Positions 1-5,964 of a stretch of DNA of 12,796 nt are shown piece after piece; the stretch's first letter is position 1; the number at the start of each line of letters is the position of its first letter. Source of the stretch: Methanosarcinaceae archaeon (GTDB lineage: Archaea; Halobacteriota; Methanosarcinia; Methanosarcinales; Methanosarcinaceae); NCBI GenBank assembly GCA_017613335.1, contig JAGAEB010000097.1:1-12796 (forward strand). Direction: 5' to 3'. The notes beneath the pieces were generated by a model, which ran no database searches, was not told the DNA's origin, and saw nothing but the letters and a program-made list of their open reading frames with translations. A program made the translations under genes and the position numbers.

Positions 1-1
1 G

Positions 2-106
2 AGCCGTGTCAAACACCTCTTCAAGATGGAAGGCGGCGACAAAGAGATCGAACTCATCCAGCAGGTCGCCGACCGCAACATTGCCAAGTACGGCCTCAAC
101 AAATAA
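2..106 (+). CDS. 3' end of an unidentified protein gene (partial)
   Basis: An open frame enters from the left edge and ends at TAA 104-106. It encodes the last 34 residues of a protein, including FKMEGGDKEIELIQQVADRN and ending KYGLNK. The mixed-charge helical composition and codon choice (CTC, ATC, GAA, AAG, GCC) match the well-expressed pta and ackA genes in this window. The stop is followed at once by two hairpins, the second with a T8 tract, as expected for the end of a transcription unit. The family cannot be told from the tail alone. The overlapping longer frame starting at position 6 is rejected because it reads through both terminators. Confidence 0.75.
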   Translation, partial: SRVKHLFKMEGGDKEIELIQQVADRNIAKYGLNK

Positions 107-110
107 CCGG

Positions 111-135
111 AAAAAGCCGCTTTTGAGCGGTTTTT
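111..135 (+). terminator. Short hairpin after the partial gene
   Basis: The stem CCGCT (117-121) pairs with AGCGG (126-130) around a TTTG loop. A5 (111-115) faces T5 (131-135) with one bulged G. It starts 4 bases after the stop codon and is probably the first of two stacked termination signals. Confidence 0.5.
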
Positions 136-152
136 ATGACGGTTCTGATCTG

Positions 153-200
153 AAAAGCTTCTTTTCTGCGGACCTATCCGCGGAAAAGAAGCTTTTTTTT
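153..200. terminator. Perfect 20-bp hairpin with T8 tract between convergent genes
   Basis: Bases 153-172 pair with 177-196 without interruption (one G-U in RNA) around a four-base CCTA loop, and the 3' arm runs into T8 (193-200). It ends the plus-strand gene at 106. Seen from the minus strand it lies downstream of the ORF ending at 255, so it may serve both directions. Archaeal termination normally needs only a U tract, so a stem this long and regular is notable. Confidence 0.8.
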
Positions 201-254
201 ATTCCGTTTTTCAGAAACCGGGACGTCCTGCCTGATTTTCCCGGACGGCGGCAC

Positions 255-620
255 CTACGGGGCTCGCGTGCGAACGTTTACCATTGCGGCGTCGACATTT
301 TTGACAAGGCCCGACGCAATCTTACGAATCGGTCCGGCACTCTTCAGTTCCGGAAAACGGAGGAAACCCGGGGCAAATTCTTCAGCGGCAGAAAAAACGA
401 CTTCAAGTCGATTGGGGTGATTTTCGGTCGTTTTTCTGCCGGTTTCATCTTCATTTTTGTTTTCGTTTTTGCTTTCCGGCAAAATTTTAAGAAACAGCGG
501 ATGAGTCAGATATTCAGGAAGGCGAAGAATGGCTGCTATTGTGTATGATGCAGCAACATATGTGAAAATAACCGGCGCCGGACGGTCAGGATACAGATAT
601 ATCCCTGAAAACGGCCACAT
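255..620 (-). CDS. Possible small protein of unknown function, or gene remnant
   Basis: A 121-residue frame from ATG 620 to TAG 255; a TTG at 629 would add three residues. The N-terminal part (about residues 10-45) is hydrophobic with a helix such as FTYVAASYTIAAILRLPEYL. A Lys/Asn/Glu linker follows (ESKNENKNEDETGRK), then an ordered-looking tail containing LRFPELKSAGPIRKIASGLV. In its favour: it ends next to the large convergent hairpin at 153-200, and its charged linker resembles the one inside the DUF62 gene (11557-12609). Against it: no clear ribosome-binding site and no family I recognise. It could be the 3' part of a degraded gene. Confidence 0.4.
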   Translation of the reverse strand: MWPFSGIYLYPDRPAPVIFTYVAASYTIAAILRLPEYLTHPLFLKILPESKNENKNEDETGRKTTENHPNRLEVVFSAAEEFAPGFLRFPELKSAGPIRKIASGLVKNVDAAMVNVRTRAP

Positions 621-749
621 ACCGTGCAAATAGACATATACCGGAAATATTTTTCGTTTGCTGCCTGCTCATGATTTGCCGGCACTCTGCAAAGTTACCC
701 GGTTCTTCTATCCATTTGATATATCCAAACGGCAATAGTTGATACATGC

Positions 750-765
750 AATAATTATATACACA
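750..765 (-). promoter_or_regulatory. Possible TATA box in the AT-rich spacer 621-849
   Basis: The spacer between the ATPase gene (ends 850) and the ORF at 255-620 is AT-rich and holds no gene I can support. On the minus strand it reads GTGTATATAATTATTG, a good archaeal TATA-box match, which would put a start near 725-730 and a leader of roughly 100 bases. A second weaker TATA-like run (GGTATATG) lies near 635-645. A runs and T runs near 780-825 may end the ATPase transcript. Confidence 0.35.
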
Positions 766-849
766 TTACTACATTTTATCCAAAAATAATTCCTATTAAC
801 TGCAATCCGAAAATTTTTTCAGATCGTCCCCTGTCCCCGTTCCGTAAAC

Positions 850-2160
850 TCAATTTTTCAGACATCCGACCGGGACAACAAGAATGCCGTCTTTCCTTCT
901 GTAAGCATAAGGTCCGATGCCTGTCAGGACCATTTTAAAAGACGGCAGTTTCATTTTTCCCGTATCGATCGATTTCTCAAGGCGTTTGAGCGTTTCGGCG
1001 CCTTCCTCTACGAGTCTGTCACCGCCCAATTTTATTTCGATCAGGCCGTAAGAGCCGTTTCTGAGGTGAACGACGGCATCGCATTCGAGTCCGGATTTGT
1101 CGCGGTAATGGTAGACAGAGCCATCGTTTGCTTCCGCATAAACACGGAGATCCCGGATGCAGAGATTTTCAAAAAAAAATCCCATTGTTTCCGGGTCGTT
1201 GACAAGATCGCCGGGGCCGAGTCCGAGAGCAGCTGTTCCGATCGACGGGTCTGTGTAATATCTCGTGTCAGATGTCCTGATTGCTGTTTTTGAGCGGAGG
1301 TTCGGATTCCATGACGGCGAGTCTTCGATGACGAATATTTTTTTCAGGGCACAGATGTAGGATTTGACTGTTATTATTGAGAGCGGATCAACGTCATTCG
1401 CAGACATATCCGCCACGATCGATGTCATTTTTGTCTGGGATCCGATGCCGCGTGCATAGGAACGCATGAGACGTCTGACGCGTTCCGGATTGCGGTCGAC
1501 ATTGTCGGCTCTTGAAATGTCCGATGAAGCAACGGCGTCACAATAATCAAGAGCCTGCTGCAGTGCGATGTCTTTTTCAGTTTCAGGATTGCAACAGACA
1601 GCTCTCGGCCATCCGCCGCGGCAGATGATGTATGCCAGATATTCAATATCCATGTCGCATTCGCCACTGATGTCTGAAGTATCTGTCCCGGAACGATCTT
1701 CACCATTCCGGAACAGCTCTCCCAGAGAAACTTCGCCGCTCGATTCTCCGGATTCAAAAAGAGTCATCGGGCGCATCAGAATTCTTGAGATTCTCCCGGT
1801 TCCTGAATGGAAGATCTGAGACATGTCCGCAGGGACGGCGGATCCCGTCAGAATAAATTGTCCGAATTCATCCCTGCGGTCGACTTCAAAGCGGACCGCA
1901 TCCCAAAGTTTCGGTGCCATTTGCCATTCATCGATCAGACGCGGCGTTTCACCTTTCAGGAGCCTTCCCGGATTAATATCGGCAAGTTCAAGATTGAGGC
2001 GGACTGTCGCCGGATCCTGCATATACAGAATGCTTTTTGCAATCTGCATCGATGTCGTCGTTTTTCCGCACCATTTCGCTCCTTCAACTAAAACAGCGCC
2101 TTTGCTGCGCAGCCTTTTTTGCAAAAGCATGTCTGCTATTCTTGGTTTGTATTCTTTCAC
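850..2160 (-). CDS. AAA_14/DUF4143 family ATPase
   Basis: A 436-residue protein of the archaeal/bacterial AAA_14-DUF4143 type. The Walker A loop GAKWCGKT is at residues 27-34, Walker B-like RLIDEWQ at 74-80, and the sensor-like FILTGSA at 102-108. A GTGRISRILMRPMTLFES stretch follows (about 120-137), as is typical of the family. The C-terminal DUF4143 part has FFENL (about 329-333) and a PD-(D/E)xK-like pattern: D361 in LECDAVV, then E375 and K377 in LIEIK. The start is GTG 2160 with GGAAGG eight bases upstream; the family normally begins with a phrase like YKPRIAD, which fits. Genes of this family are common, often multi-copy and patchily distributed in methanogens, and their role is unknown. 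Neighbours give no functional link, but the whole upstream region is a tandem array (2247-2524). Confidence 0.9.
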   Translation of the reverse strand: MKEYKPRIADMLLQKRLRSKGAVLVEGAKWCGKTTTSMQIAKSILYMQDPATVRLNLELADINPGRLLKGETPRLIDEWQMAPKLWDAVRFEVDRRDEFGQFILTGSAVPADMSQIFHSGTGRISRILMRPMTLFESGESSGEVSLGELFRNGEDRSGTDTSDISGECDMDIEYLAYIICRGGWPRAVCCNPETEKDIALQQALDYCDAVASSDISRADNVDRNPERVRRLMRSYARGIGSQTKMTSIVADMSANDVDPLSIITVKSYICALKKIFVIEDSPSWNPNLRSKTAIRTSDTRYYTDPSIGTAALGLGPGDLVNDPETMGFFFENLCIRDLRVYAEANDGSVYHYRDKSGLECDAVVHLRNGSYGLIEIKLGGDRLVEEGAETLKRLEKSIDTGKMKLPSFKMVLTGIGPYAYRRKDGILVVPVGCLKN

Positions 2161-2230
2161 GGATAACGCCTTCCGGATTCATTCTGATCTGTTTTTGAAG
2201 TTCTTCCGGATACTCTTCTGTTATCGATTT

Positions 2231-2243
2231 CATTTATATTTTT
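2231..2243 (-). promoter_or_regulatory. Candidate TATA box of the ATPase gene
   Basis: On the minus strand this reads AAAATATAAATG, the only TATA-like element between the 23-bp array and the GTG start at 2160. It would give a leader of about 45 bases. The array begins four bases further upstream, so array units occupy the position where BRE and activator sites would lie. A 48-codon frame starting at ATG 2233 and overlapping the ATPase start out of frame is probably accidental. Confidence 0.4.
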
Positions 2244-2246
2244 CTG

Positions 2247-2524
2247 TTTTGGCAGTTTTTTGCTTTATGTTTTGGCAGTTTTTTACTTTGTGTTTTGGCA
2301 GTTTTTTACTTTATGTTTTGTCCGTTTTTTACTTTATGTTTTGTCCGTTTTTTACTTTACGGTTTGGCAGTTTTTTTTACTTTACGTTTTGGCAGTTTTT
2401 TGCTTTATGTTTTGGCAGTTTTTTGCTTTATGTTTTGGCAGTTTTTTACTTTATGATTTGGCTGATTTTTGATTTATGATTCGGCTGATTTTTACTTTAT
2501 GATTTGGCATATTTTCGTTTTATG
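2247..2524. repeat. Tandem array: twelve 23-bp units
   Basis: Twelve head-to-tail units of 23 bp, with two extra T in unit 6 (2362-2386). Boundaries are 2247, 2270, 2293, 2316, 2339, 2362, 2387, 2410, 2433, 2456, 2479 and 2502. The plus-strand unit is TTTTGGCAG, then T6, then RCTTTATG. Units 4 and 5 have TTTTGTCCG in place of TTTTGGCAG. Units 10-12 start with A and carry GGCTGA or GGCATA, so they form a diverged edge. Each unit carries a run of five or six T on the plus strand. 23 is not a multiple of three, and neither strand gives a credible protein. There are no spacers, so it is not a CRISPR array. Confidence 0.95.
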
Positions 2525-2833
2525 ATTTCAGAGCCTCATCGGAGAATTGCATCCCGTAATCAGAGGAGCGTCTCTCCGTCCGACTGAATGACTCGAGTCA
2601 CCTGTGACGACCCTCTGTCGTTTTGACGGCGAAGAAAGATGTTTGACCCTCAGCGGATTCGTCTGTTTAATGCAGAAGACTGACCACGTTTGATTTTCAG
2701 AGGTTTTCAGGGCGGGTCCGATTTTTGACAAGGCGACCCGCTCCCGTCTCTGCCGCCGACGTTCTGTTTCAGATTCTTCGCCCCGGCCGGATAAAAAAAG
2801 ATATGCTGACACGCGTCTTCTCCGCAGTTTTTA
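2525..2833. other. Intergenic stretch without a supported gene
   Basis: More GC-rich than the array to its left. It contains the 12-base palindrome TGACTCGAGTCA near 2589-2600, overlapping GTCACCTGTGAC, and an inverted repeat GCGGGTC/GACCCGC near 2713-2742. A minus-strand frame at 2528-2812 exists but is Arg/Ser-rich and resembles no protein. I see no tRNA, transposase or terminal repeat. It could be eroded coding sequence or an untranslated structured RNA. Confidence 0.4.
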
Positions 2834-2851
2834 ATCGTGACAGCTCACGAT
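2834..2851 (-). terminator. Hairpin directly after the 51-aa membrane peptide gene
   Basis: ATCGTGA (2834-2840) and TCACGAT (2845-2851) form a perfect 7-bp stem with a CAGC loop, one base beyond the minus-strand stop codon at 2853-2855. There is no U tract on the minus strand, so this may be an mRNA-end structure, or a terminator for plus-strand transcripts, rather than a standard minus-strand terminator. Confidence 0.4.
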
Positions 2852-2852
2852 C

Positions 2853-3008
2853 TTAGGTCAACGCACTTTTTATCGCAAAAACAATAATAATGTTTATACA
2901 TATTATCGAAAAACATGCCATCGATAAAATCAGCCCGGCGATTGTCGGCAGAATCGATCTGAACAGGCTCATCACACACGATCCGATCTTTTTCAGTACT
3001 TTGCTCAT
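2853..3008 (-). CDS. 51-aa membrane peptide B, paralogue of the gene at 3834-3986
   Basis: ATG 3008 to TAA 2853, 51 residues. The N-terminus MSKVLKKIGSCVMSLFRS is basic and amphipathic, followed by a hydrophobic stretch from about residue 20 to 46 (ending NIIIVFAIKSAL) that could form one long or two short helices. GGAGGATAATT precedes the ATG directly, a strong ribosome-binding site identical to that of the gene at 3986. The two peptides share KKIGS at the same position, similar length and similar 5' DNA. The frame contains three Cys. Function unknown: small basic-hydrophobic peptides of this shape include toxins, pore formers and accessory subunits of membrane proteins, but nothing here decides between them. 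Confidence 0.65.
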   Translation of the reverse strand: MSKVLKKIGSCVMSLFRSILPTIAGLILSMACFSIICINIIIVFAIKSALT

Positions 3009-3128
3009 AATTATCCTCCCGCCGCAACAACGATGACCGGCTGTCCCGTTAATCTGCCATCACCTGCATTCCCCGGAACTTTGACAGCCTCAGGCGGCAT
3101 ATTTCATACACATGTGGATCATTAAAAG

Positions 3129-3788
3129 TCAGAATGGGTGCGCGCCGATTGCATAATATATGGCTGCTGCAAATATCCCTAACGACGTCCAGAACATACT
3201 CCATGAAAATATACGAACGCTGAATATCGCCTTTTTGACAGCAAGGCACCAGATAAAATATATCCCGAATAACGGAAGGCAAATCGCTGCGAAAGGAAAA
3301 GCCATAGACAGAAATTCTGACAGAAACAACTCTGACAGCGTCAATCCTGCAAAAAAAATGCCGGTCACAGCAAGAAGAAATGAGGTTACCTTATCTGGTT
3401 TCCCTTTGCACTCACATAATGCGGCATACGAATAAAATACAAGAATGAACAATAACATATGGATAAAAACGGTATATGGAGACATAGTGTATGATGATCT
3501 GCTCAGAATCTCCGCAATCCGTTCACCGGAAAAATATGATATATAGCAACACGACGAAAAGCCCACGCTGTATATAAAAGTCTCCGGCTTTGATCTATAT
3601 TTAAAATGTAATAAAATGTACAAGAGAAGACAGATTAATACCGAAGCAGGCAGTTCAATCATATCTGTCAGTATCCTCTCTTTATCAAAATACATCCGCA
3701 TAAAAAGAAAGTAAGACTGAACAGCGCTTTCTGCCGGAGAGATCAGCAAAGATGCACGGATCATCAGAATATTTTCTTTGAAAATCAT
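3129..3788 (-). CDS. Polytopic membrane protein of unknown function
   Basis: 219 residues from ATG 3788, chosen because GGTG stands seven bases upstream. A TTG at 3833, directly after the stop of the 50-aa gene, would add 15 residues. About six hydrophobic helices can be seen. They contain ASVLICLLLYILLHF, FIYSVGFSSCCYISYF, FIHMLLFILVFYSYAALC, FLLAVTGIFFAGLTL, MAFPFAAICLPLFGIYFIWC and WTSLGIFAAAIYYAIGA. Short charged loops such as CKGKPDK separate them. I recognise no family and no catalytic motif. It lies between two paralogous small membrane peptides on the same strand, 47 bases after the first and 120 before the second, which suggests one transcript and a joint role at the membrane. The region is AT-rich and uses more ATA and AGA than the core genes, so it may have been acquired. 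Confidence 0.7.
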   Translation of the reverse strand: MIFKENILMIRASLLISPAESAVQSYFLFMRMYFDKERILTDMIELPASVLICLLLYILLHFKYRSKPETFIYSVGFSSCCYISYFSGERIAEILSRSSYTMSPYTVFIHMLLFILVFYSYAALCECKGKPDKVTSFLLAVTGIFFAGLTLSELFLSEFLSMAFPFAAICLPLFGIYFIWCLAVKKAIFSVRIFSWSMFWTSLGIFAAAIYYAIGAHPF

Positions 3789-3833
3789 ATTATAACACCA
3801 TAGACAGGCTGTATTCAGAAACTGCTCAGTCAA

Positions 3834-3986
3834 TTATAACAACCTGATAGCTCCGTACAGGATAAACAACATAACCACACATATTATCCATATCAATACT
3901 ATATACCCGGTCAACGCTGCCATCGTCATGATCAGTCTGATCAGATTTGTCACAATTGATCCGATTTTTTTCTGTGCTGTGTTCAT
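3834..3986 (-). CDS. 50-aa membrane peptide A, paralogue of the gene at 2853-3008
   Basis: ATG 3986 to TAA 3834, 50 residues. The N-terminus is MNTAQKKIGSIVTNLIRL and the C-terminal two thirds are strongly hydrophobic (from MTMAALTGYIV to MLFILYGAIRLL). The ATG has GGAGGATAATT directly upstream, which is why this start is preferred over the longer frame beginning at 4052. Peptide B shares KKIGS at the same residues. DNA similarity continues into the upstream flank, where both copies have ATCCTCC followed by a GCCG-rich segment and a related GGCTGTC stretch on the plus strand. The gene stops immediately before the membrane protein gene, so translation is probably coupled. Confidence 0.65.
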   Translation of the reverse strand: MNTAQKKIGSIVTNLIRLIMTMAALTGYIVLIWIICVVMLFILYGAIRLL

Positions 3987-4045
3987 AATTATCCTCCGGC
4001 CGGCAGCAATGATGGCTGTCAGTCTGTTCATCCGGCATATCACCC
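3834..4045 (-). repeat. Diverged duplicate of the segment at 2853-3075
   Basis: This segment and 2853-3075 contain the two membrane peptide genes plus roughly 60 bases upstream of each. The similarity is patchy: strongest around the ribosome-binding site and first ten codons, with short matches such as GATAATATGT in the hydrophobic part and GCAGGTGAT or GCGGGTGAT-type words upstream. The six-helix gene sits between the copies. This looks like an old tandem duplication rather than a mobile element, since no terminal repeats or transposase are seen. Confidence 0.55.
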
Positions 4046-4161
4046 GCATCATGACACCGCAGGACAGTCTGTCTTTCAGAAAATGCTTCGGAGAAACAAT
4101 TCATCCGGAGCTGTATCATCTGATTCCGGGTTTTTGATTAAACGGATTTGCCGTATGGACG

Positions 4162-4986
4162 TCATCGCTGCTCCGTTTCAGCATTCTGATCTGTTTTCCC
4201 GAAGGTCTCTTTAAATACGGCATCGCTGATGTCCCTTAATTTTTCTCTGTCTTCTTCGGTAATTTCTGCAAACAATTCCTCCTTATTCTCGATCGTGACG
4301 AATAACACGCCGCCTGTACAGACGTATCTTATCGGATATTTTTCTTCAAAACCGATCAGGAATGATACCATCTCTTCTTTCGATGATTCTTCGATTTCGG
4401 CTCCCCTGAGGATATCCGGATACATTTTTTGAGAAGCGGGACGGGTTGCAAAAATCCGGAAACCGTCAATCGATCTGAGATCATCATCGATATACAGGAC
4501 GCAGTCTTCCGGGTCATCAGACAATTCCCTGTCCGGATCCTCTGAATTCTCTTTCAGCCACTTTTCATATCCGGTGAAAACTTTAAGGGTCTTTTCTGAA
4601 ACATTGATCCCCCTGAGCTTTTCATCAGAAAACGATTCACTGATCCGGATGTTTTCAAACAGATGCTCTCCGGTGTCCTCATCGGATCTTTCGTCAGGCT
4701 GAGGGCTGTCTTCATTTTCACGTCCCGGCATCGAACCCGGGACGACTGTTTCTTTTCTTTCTGTTGAATTGTATACGGAGACTGTCTCTTCCGGCGCTGT
4801 GTCCGCTTCAAAATCCGTTGAAGCGGATCTTCTTTCGCCGGTCAGATTGTATCTCGAAATGAGTTTTTCATGTATCTGACTGTCTTCCTGAGAGATTTCC
4901 CGCATACCGTAAGCGCAGACGGACAGTCCGGAAATGACGACAAGCATGAGAAGTACGATCAGCGAGAGTGATTTCAGTTTTGTCAT
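4162..4986 (-). CDS. Secreted or membrane-anchored acidic protein of unknown function
   Basis: 274 residues from ATG 4986, chosen because GAGGT lies just upstream (4993-4997); a start at 5019 would put 11 extra residues before the signal. Residues 1-25 form a signal peptide or anchor: MTKLK, then LSLIVLLMLVVISGLSV, then CAYG. The Cys is in a poor lipobox context. Residues about 25-115 are a Ser/Thr/Glu/Asp-rich linker expected to be disordered. Residues about 120-265 look folded, with IDGFRIFATRPAS and IRYVCTGGVLFVTIENK. No family recognised. It lies 175 bases upstream of the membrane peptide genes on the same strand and may head that transcript. The strongly acidic linker is what one expects of an extracytoplasmic protein. 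Confidence 0.7.
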   Translation of the reverse strand: MTKLKSLSLIVLLMLVVISGLSVCAYGMREISQEDSQIHEKLISRYNLTGERRSASTDFEADTAPEETVSVYNSTERKETVVPGSMPGRENEDSPQPDERSDEDTGEHLFENIRISESFSDEKLRGINVSEKTLKVFTGYEKWLKENSEDPDRELSDDPEDCVLYIDDDLRSIDGFRIFATRPASQKMYPDILRGAEIEESSKEEMVSFLIGFEEKYPIRYVCTGGVLFVTIENKEELFAEITEEDREKLRDISDAVFKETFGKTDQNAETEQR

Positions 4987-5060
4987 GAGGGTACCTCGTA
5001 AGCTCTCAATCCTGATCATCCGTATGAAACAGCTTTACAGACAAAAAATTTCACATAAAA

Positions 5061-5070
5061 ATTTATAATC
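5061..5070 (-). promoter_or_regulatory. TATA box candidate for the secreted protein gene
   Basis: The minus strand reads GATTATAAAT here, about 75 bases before ATG 4986. A start near 5035-5040 would give a leader of about 50 bases that carries the GAGGT site. Confidence 0.45.
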
Positions 5071-5102
5071 AGGACAGTATGCGCAAACACTTCATTACTC
5101 CG

Positions 5103-5119
5103 ATTATATATTAATATAT
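5103..5119. promoter_or_regulatory. Near-palindromic TATA element in the divergent spacer
   Basis: TTATATATTAATATATC lies in the 303-bp spacer between the divergent secreted-protein and FTR-type genes and is almost symmetrical. On the plus strand it would start transcription near 5140, leaving about 150 bases of leader before the FTR-type gene at 5290. It could also drive the minus-strand gene. Confidence 0.55.
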
Positions 5120-5163
5120 CCGTCTAAATCCCGGTACGCCCCGACTTTTCAGAAAATGATCAG

Positions 5164-5270
5164 CCGGAATTTCCGGGCATAATTATTTAGATGTTCAGCG
5201 CCTATCCGATGTATCTGTTTATCCCGGATCTTTTCCGGGGACAAATATTCAGTACCGGTCCGGTATCGGA
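5164..5270 (+). other. Potentially structured 5' leader of the FTR-type gene
   Basis: Several perfect inverted repeats lie between the TATA element and the start codon. They are CCGGAA/TTCCGG (5164-5176), CCCGG/CCGGG with a 7-base loop (5223-5239), and TACC/GGTA as the stem of a 13-base palindrome (5253-5265). An enclosing TCCGAT (5205-5210)/ATCGGA (5265-5270) pair overlaps the last one by a base. Together they could form a branched RNA ending nine bases before the GAGG ribosome-binding site (5279-5282). The stems are short, so this is weaker than the pta leader. Confidence 0.35.
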
Positions 5271-5289
5271 ATTCTGATGAGGTTTTTGA

Positions 5290-5586
5290 ATGACTCTTGA
5301 AGAAACAAAAGAAAAGGTTCTCTCCTACGCCCGGAAGTACGCCGATAAAAACGGATATATGCTCAATCCGGATCCCGAGGGTCTGGATCTTGTCATCGAA
5401 GGTCTTGCAAAACGCCGCGAAAAATACGGCCCGCAGTACTGCCCGTGCCGCATTGTCACCGGAGACAAAGAAGAAGACCGTAAGATCATCTGCCCGTGTA
5501 TTTATCACAAACAGGAGATCGAAGAAGACGGAATGTGCCACTGTGCACTGTATTTCAGAAAAGACACGGCCGGAAAGACAGAATAA
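5290..5586 (+). CDS. Ferredoxin:thioredoxin reductase-type catalytic subunit
   Basis: 98 residues with the FTR beta signature: CPC at 51-53, CPC at 68-70 and CHC at 83-85. By alignment with the cyanobacterial enzyme, C51, C68, C70 and C83 would hold the 4Fe-4S cluster and C53 with C85 would form the redox disulfide. The spacings (14 and 12 residues) differ from the plant/cyanobacterial 16 and 8. Archaeal members take electrons from ferredoxin and reduce thioredoxin-like or other disulfides in the cytoplasm; the partner here is not visible. There is no variable (alpha) subunit nearby, as usual in archaea. The start ATG 5290 has GAGG at 5279-5282. A small gene follows after 34 bases and is probably co-transcribed. 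Confidence 0.9.
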   Translation: MTLEETKEKVLSYARKYADKNGYMLNPDPEGLDLVIEGLAKRREKYGPQYCPCRIVTGDKEEDRKIICPCIYHKQEIEEDGMCHCALYFRKDTAGKTE

Positions 5587-5620
5587 TCTCTCCGACGCTT
5601 GATTTTAATTGGTGGTTTTT

Positions 5621-5899
5621 ATGGTTATGACAGACAAAGAGATCCTTCTTGTCCAGCGCAGGATGGAAGTCATGGACGACATGGATGTTTACAGATACGT
5701 CACGAAATATTTCCCGGATATGCTCCCGAACGGAAAGAAAAAGATTCTGATCCGCCGCGTTGCCAACTATCTCCGCGAAGAACTGATCAATTATGAAGCT
5801 GAACACGGACCGCTCGTCAAAGACGAAAATGAAAAAAGGATCCCGACGGAAGAAGAATTCCCGTCGAAACACTGTGACCCCGATGAGTTCCTCTTCTGA
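5621..5899 (+). CDS. Small acidic protein of unknown function, partner of the FTR-type gene
   Basis: 92 residues from ATG 5621; GGTGG at 5611-5615 fixes this start rather than the in-frame TTG at 5609. It is rich in charged residues and predicted largely helical up to about residue 62 (from MTDKEILLVQRRMEVMDDMD through RVANYLREELINYEAEHG). An acidic C-terminal segment ends DPDEFLF. One Cys (in KHCDPDE) and no CxxC, so it is not a thioredoxin. No family recognised. Its 34-base distance from the FTR-type gene, a shared strand, and a terminator only after this gene (5965-6085) make a two-gene operon likely, so a redox-related or regulatory role is possible but unproven. Confidence 0.75.
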   Translation: MVMTDKEILLVQRRMEVMDDMDVYRYVTKYFPDMLPNGKKKILIRRVANYLREELINYEAEHGPLVKDENEKRIPTEEEFPSKHCDPDEFLF

Positions 5900-5964
5900 C
5901 CGGGACTCTGTTGTTCTGCAGCTGTTCTGATCTTTTACAGAACGCTCACTCTTTTATCTTTCAT

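Noticed and set aside
6..548. 180-residue plus-strand frame at the left edge
   Set aside because: It runs out of frame over the real gene end at 2-106 and through two terminator hairpins; composition is Ser/Phe/Arg-rich and unlike a protein.
1823..2479. Plus-strand frame with hydrophobic repeats such as FWQFFTLCFGSF across the 23-bp array
   Set aside because: It is antisense to the ATPase gene and then a translation of the T-rich array. Another frame gives a similar Phe-rich product, and no ribosome-binding site is seen.
2247..2524. CRISPR array
   Set aside because: Units are contiguous with no spacers, they are short and T-rich, and no cas genes are near. The same holds for the other arrays.
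2528..2812. 94-residue minus-strand frame with a GGAG-like site
   Set aside because: Arg/Ser-rich, no recognisable fold, GTG start, and it ends at the edge of the array. Probably chance or eroded sequence.
3160..3435. 91-residue plus-strand frame
   Set aside because: Antisense to the six-helix membrane protein and without a ribosome-binding site.
2853..4045. Insertion sequence or integrative element
   Set aside because: No transposase or integrase, no terminal inverted repeats and no target-site duplication could be seen; a tandem gene duplication explains the similarity.
3826..4119. 97-residue minus-strand frame containing EDNYEHSTEK, similar to a frame at 2845-3030 (EDNYEQSTEK)
   Set aside because: These matching phrases are the out-of-frame shadow of the duplicated 50/51-aa peptide genes, whose own frames start at GGAGGATAATT-ATG and are hydrophobic.
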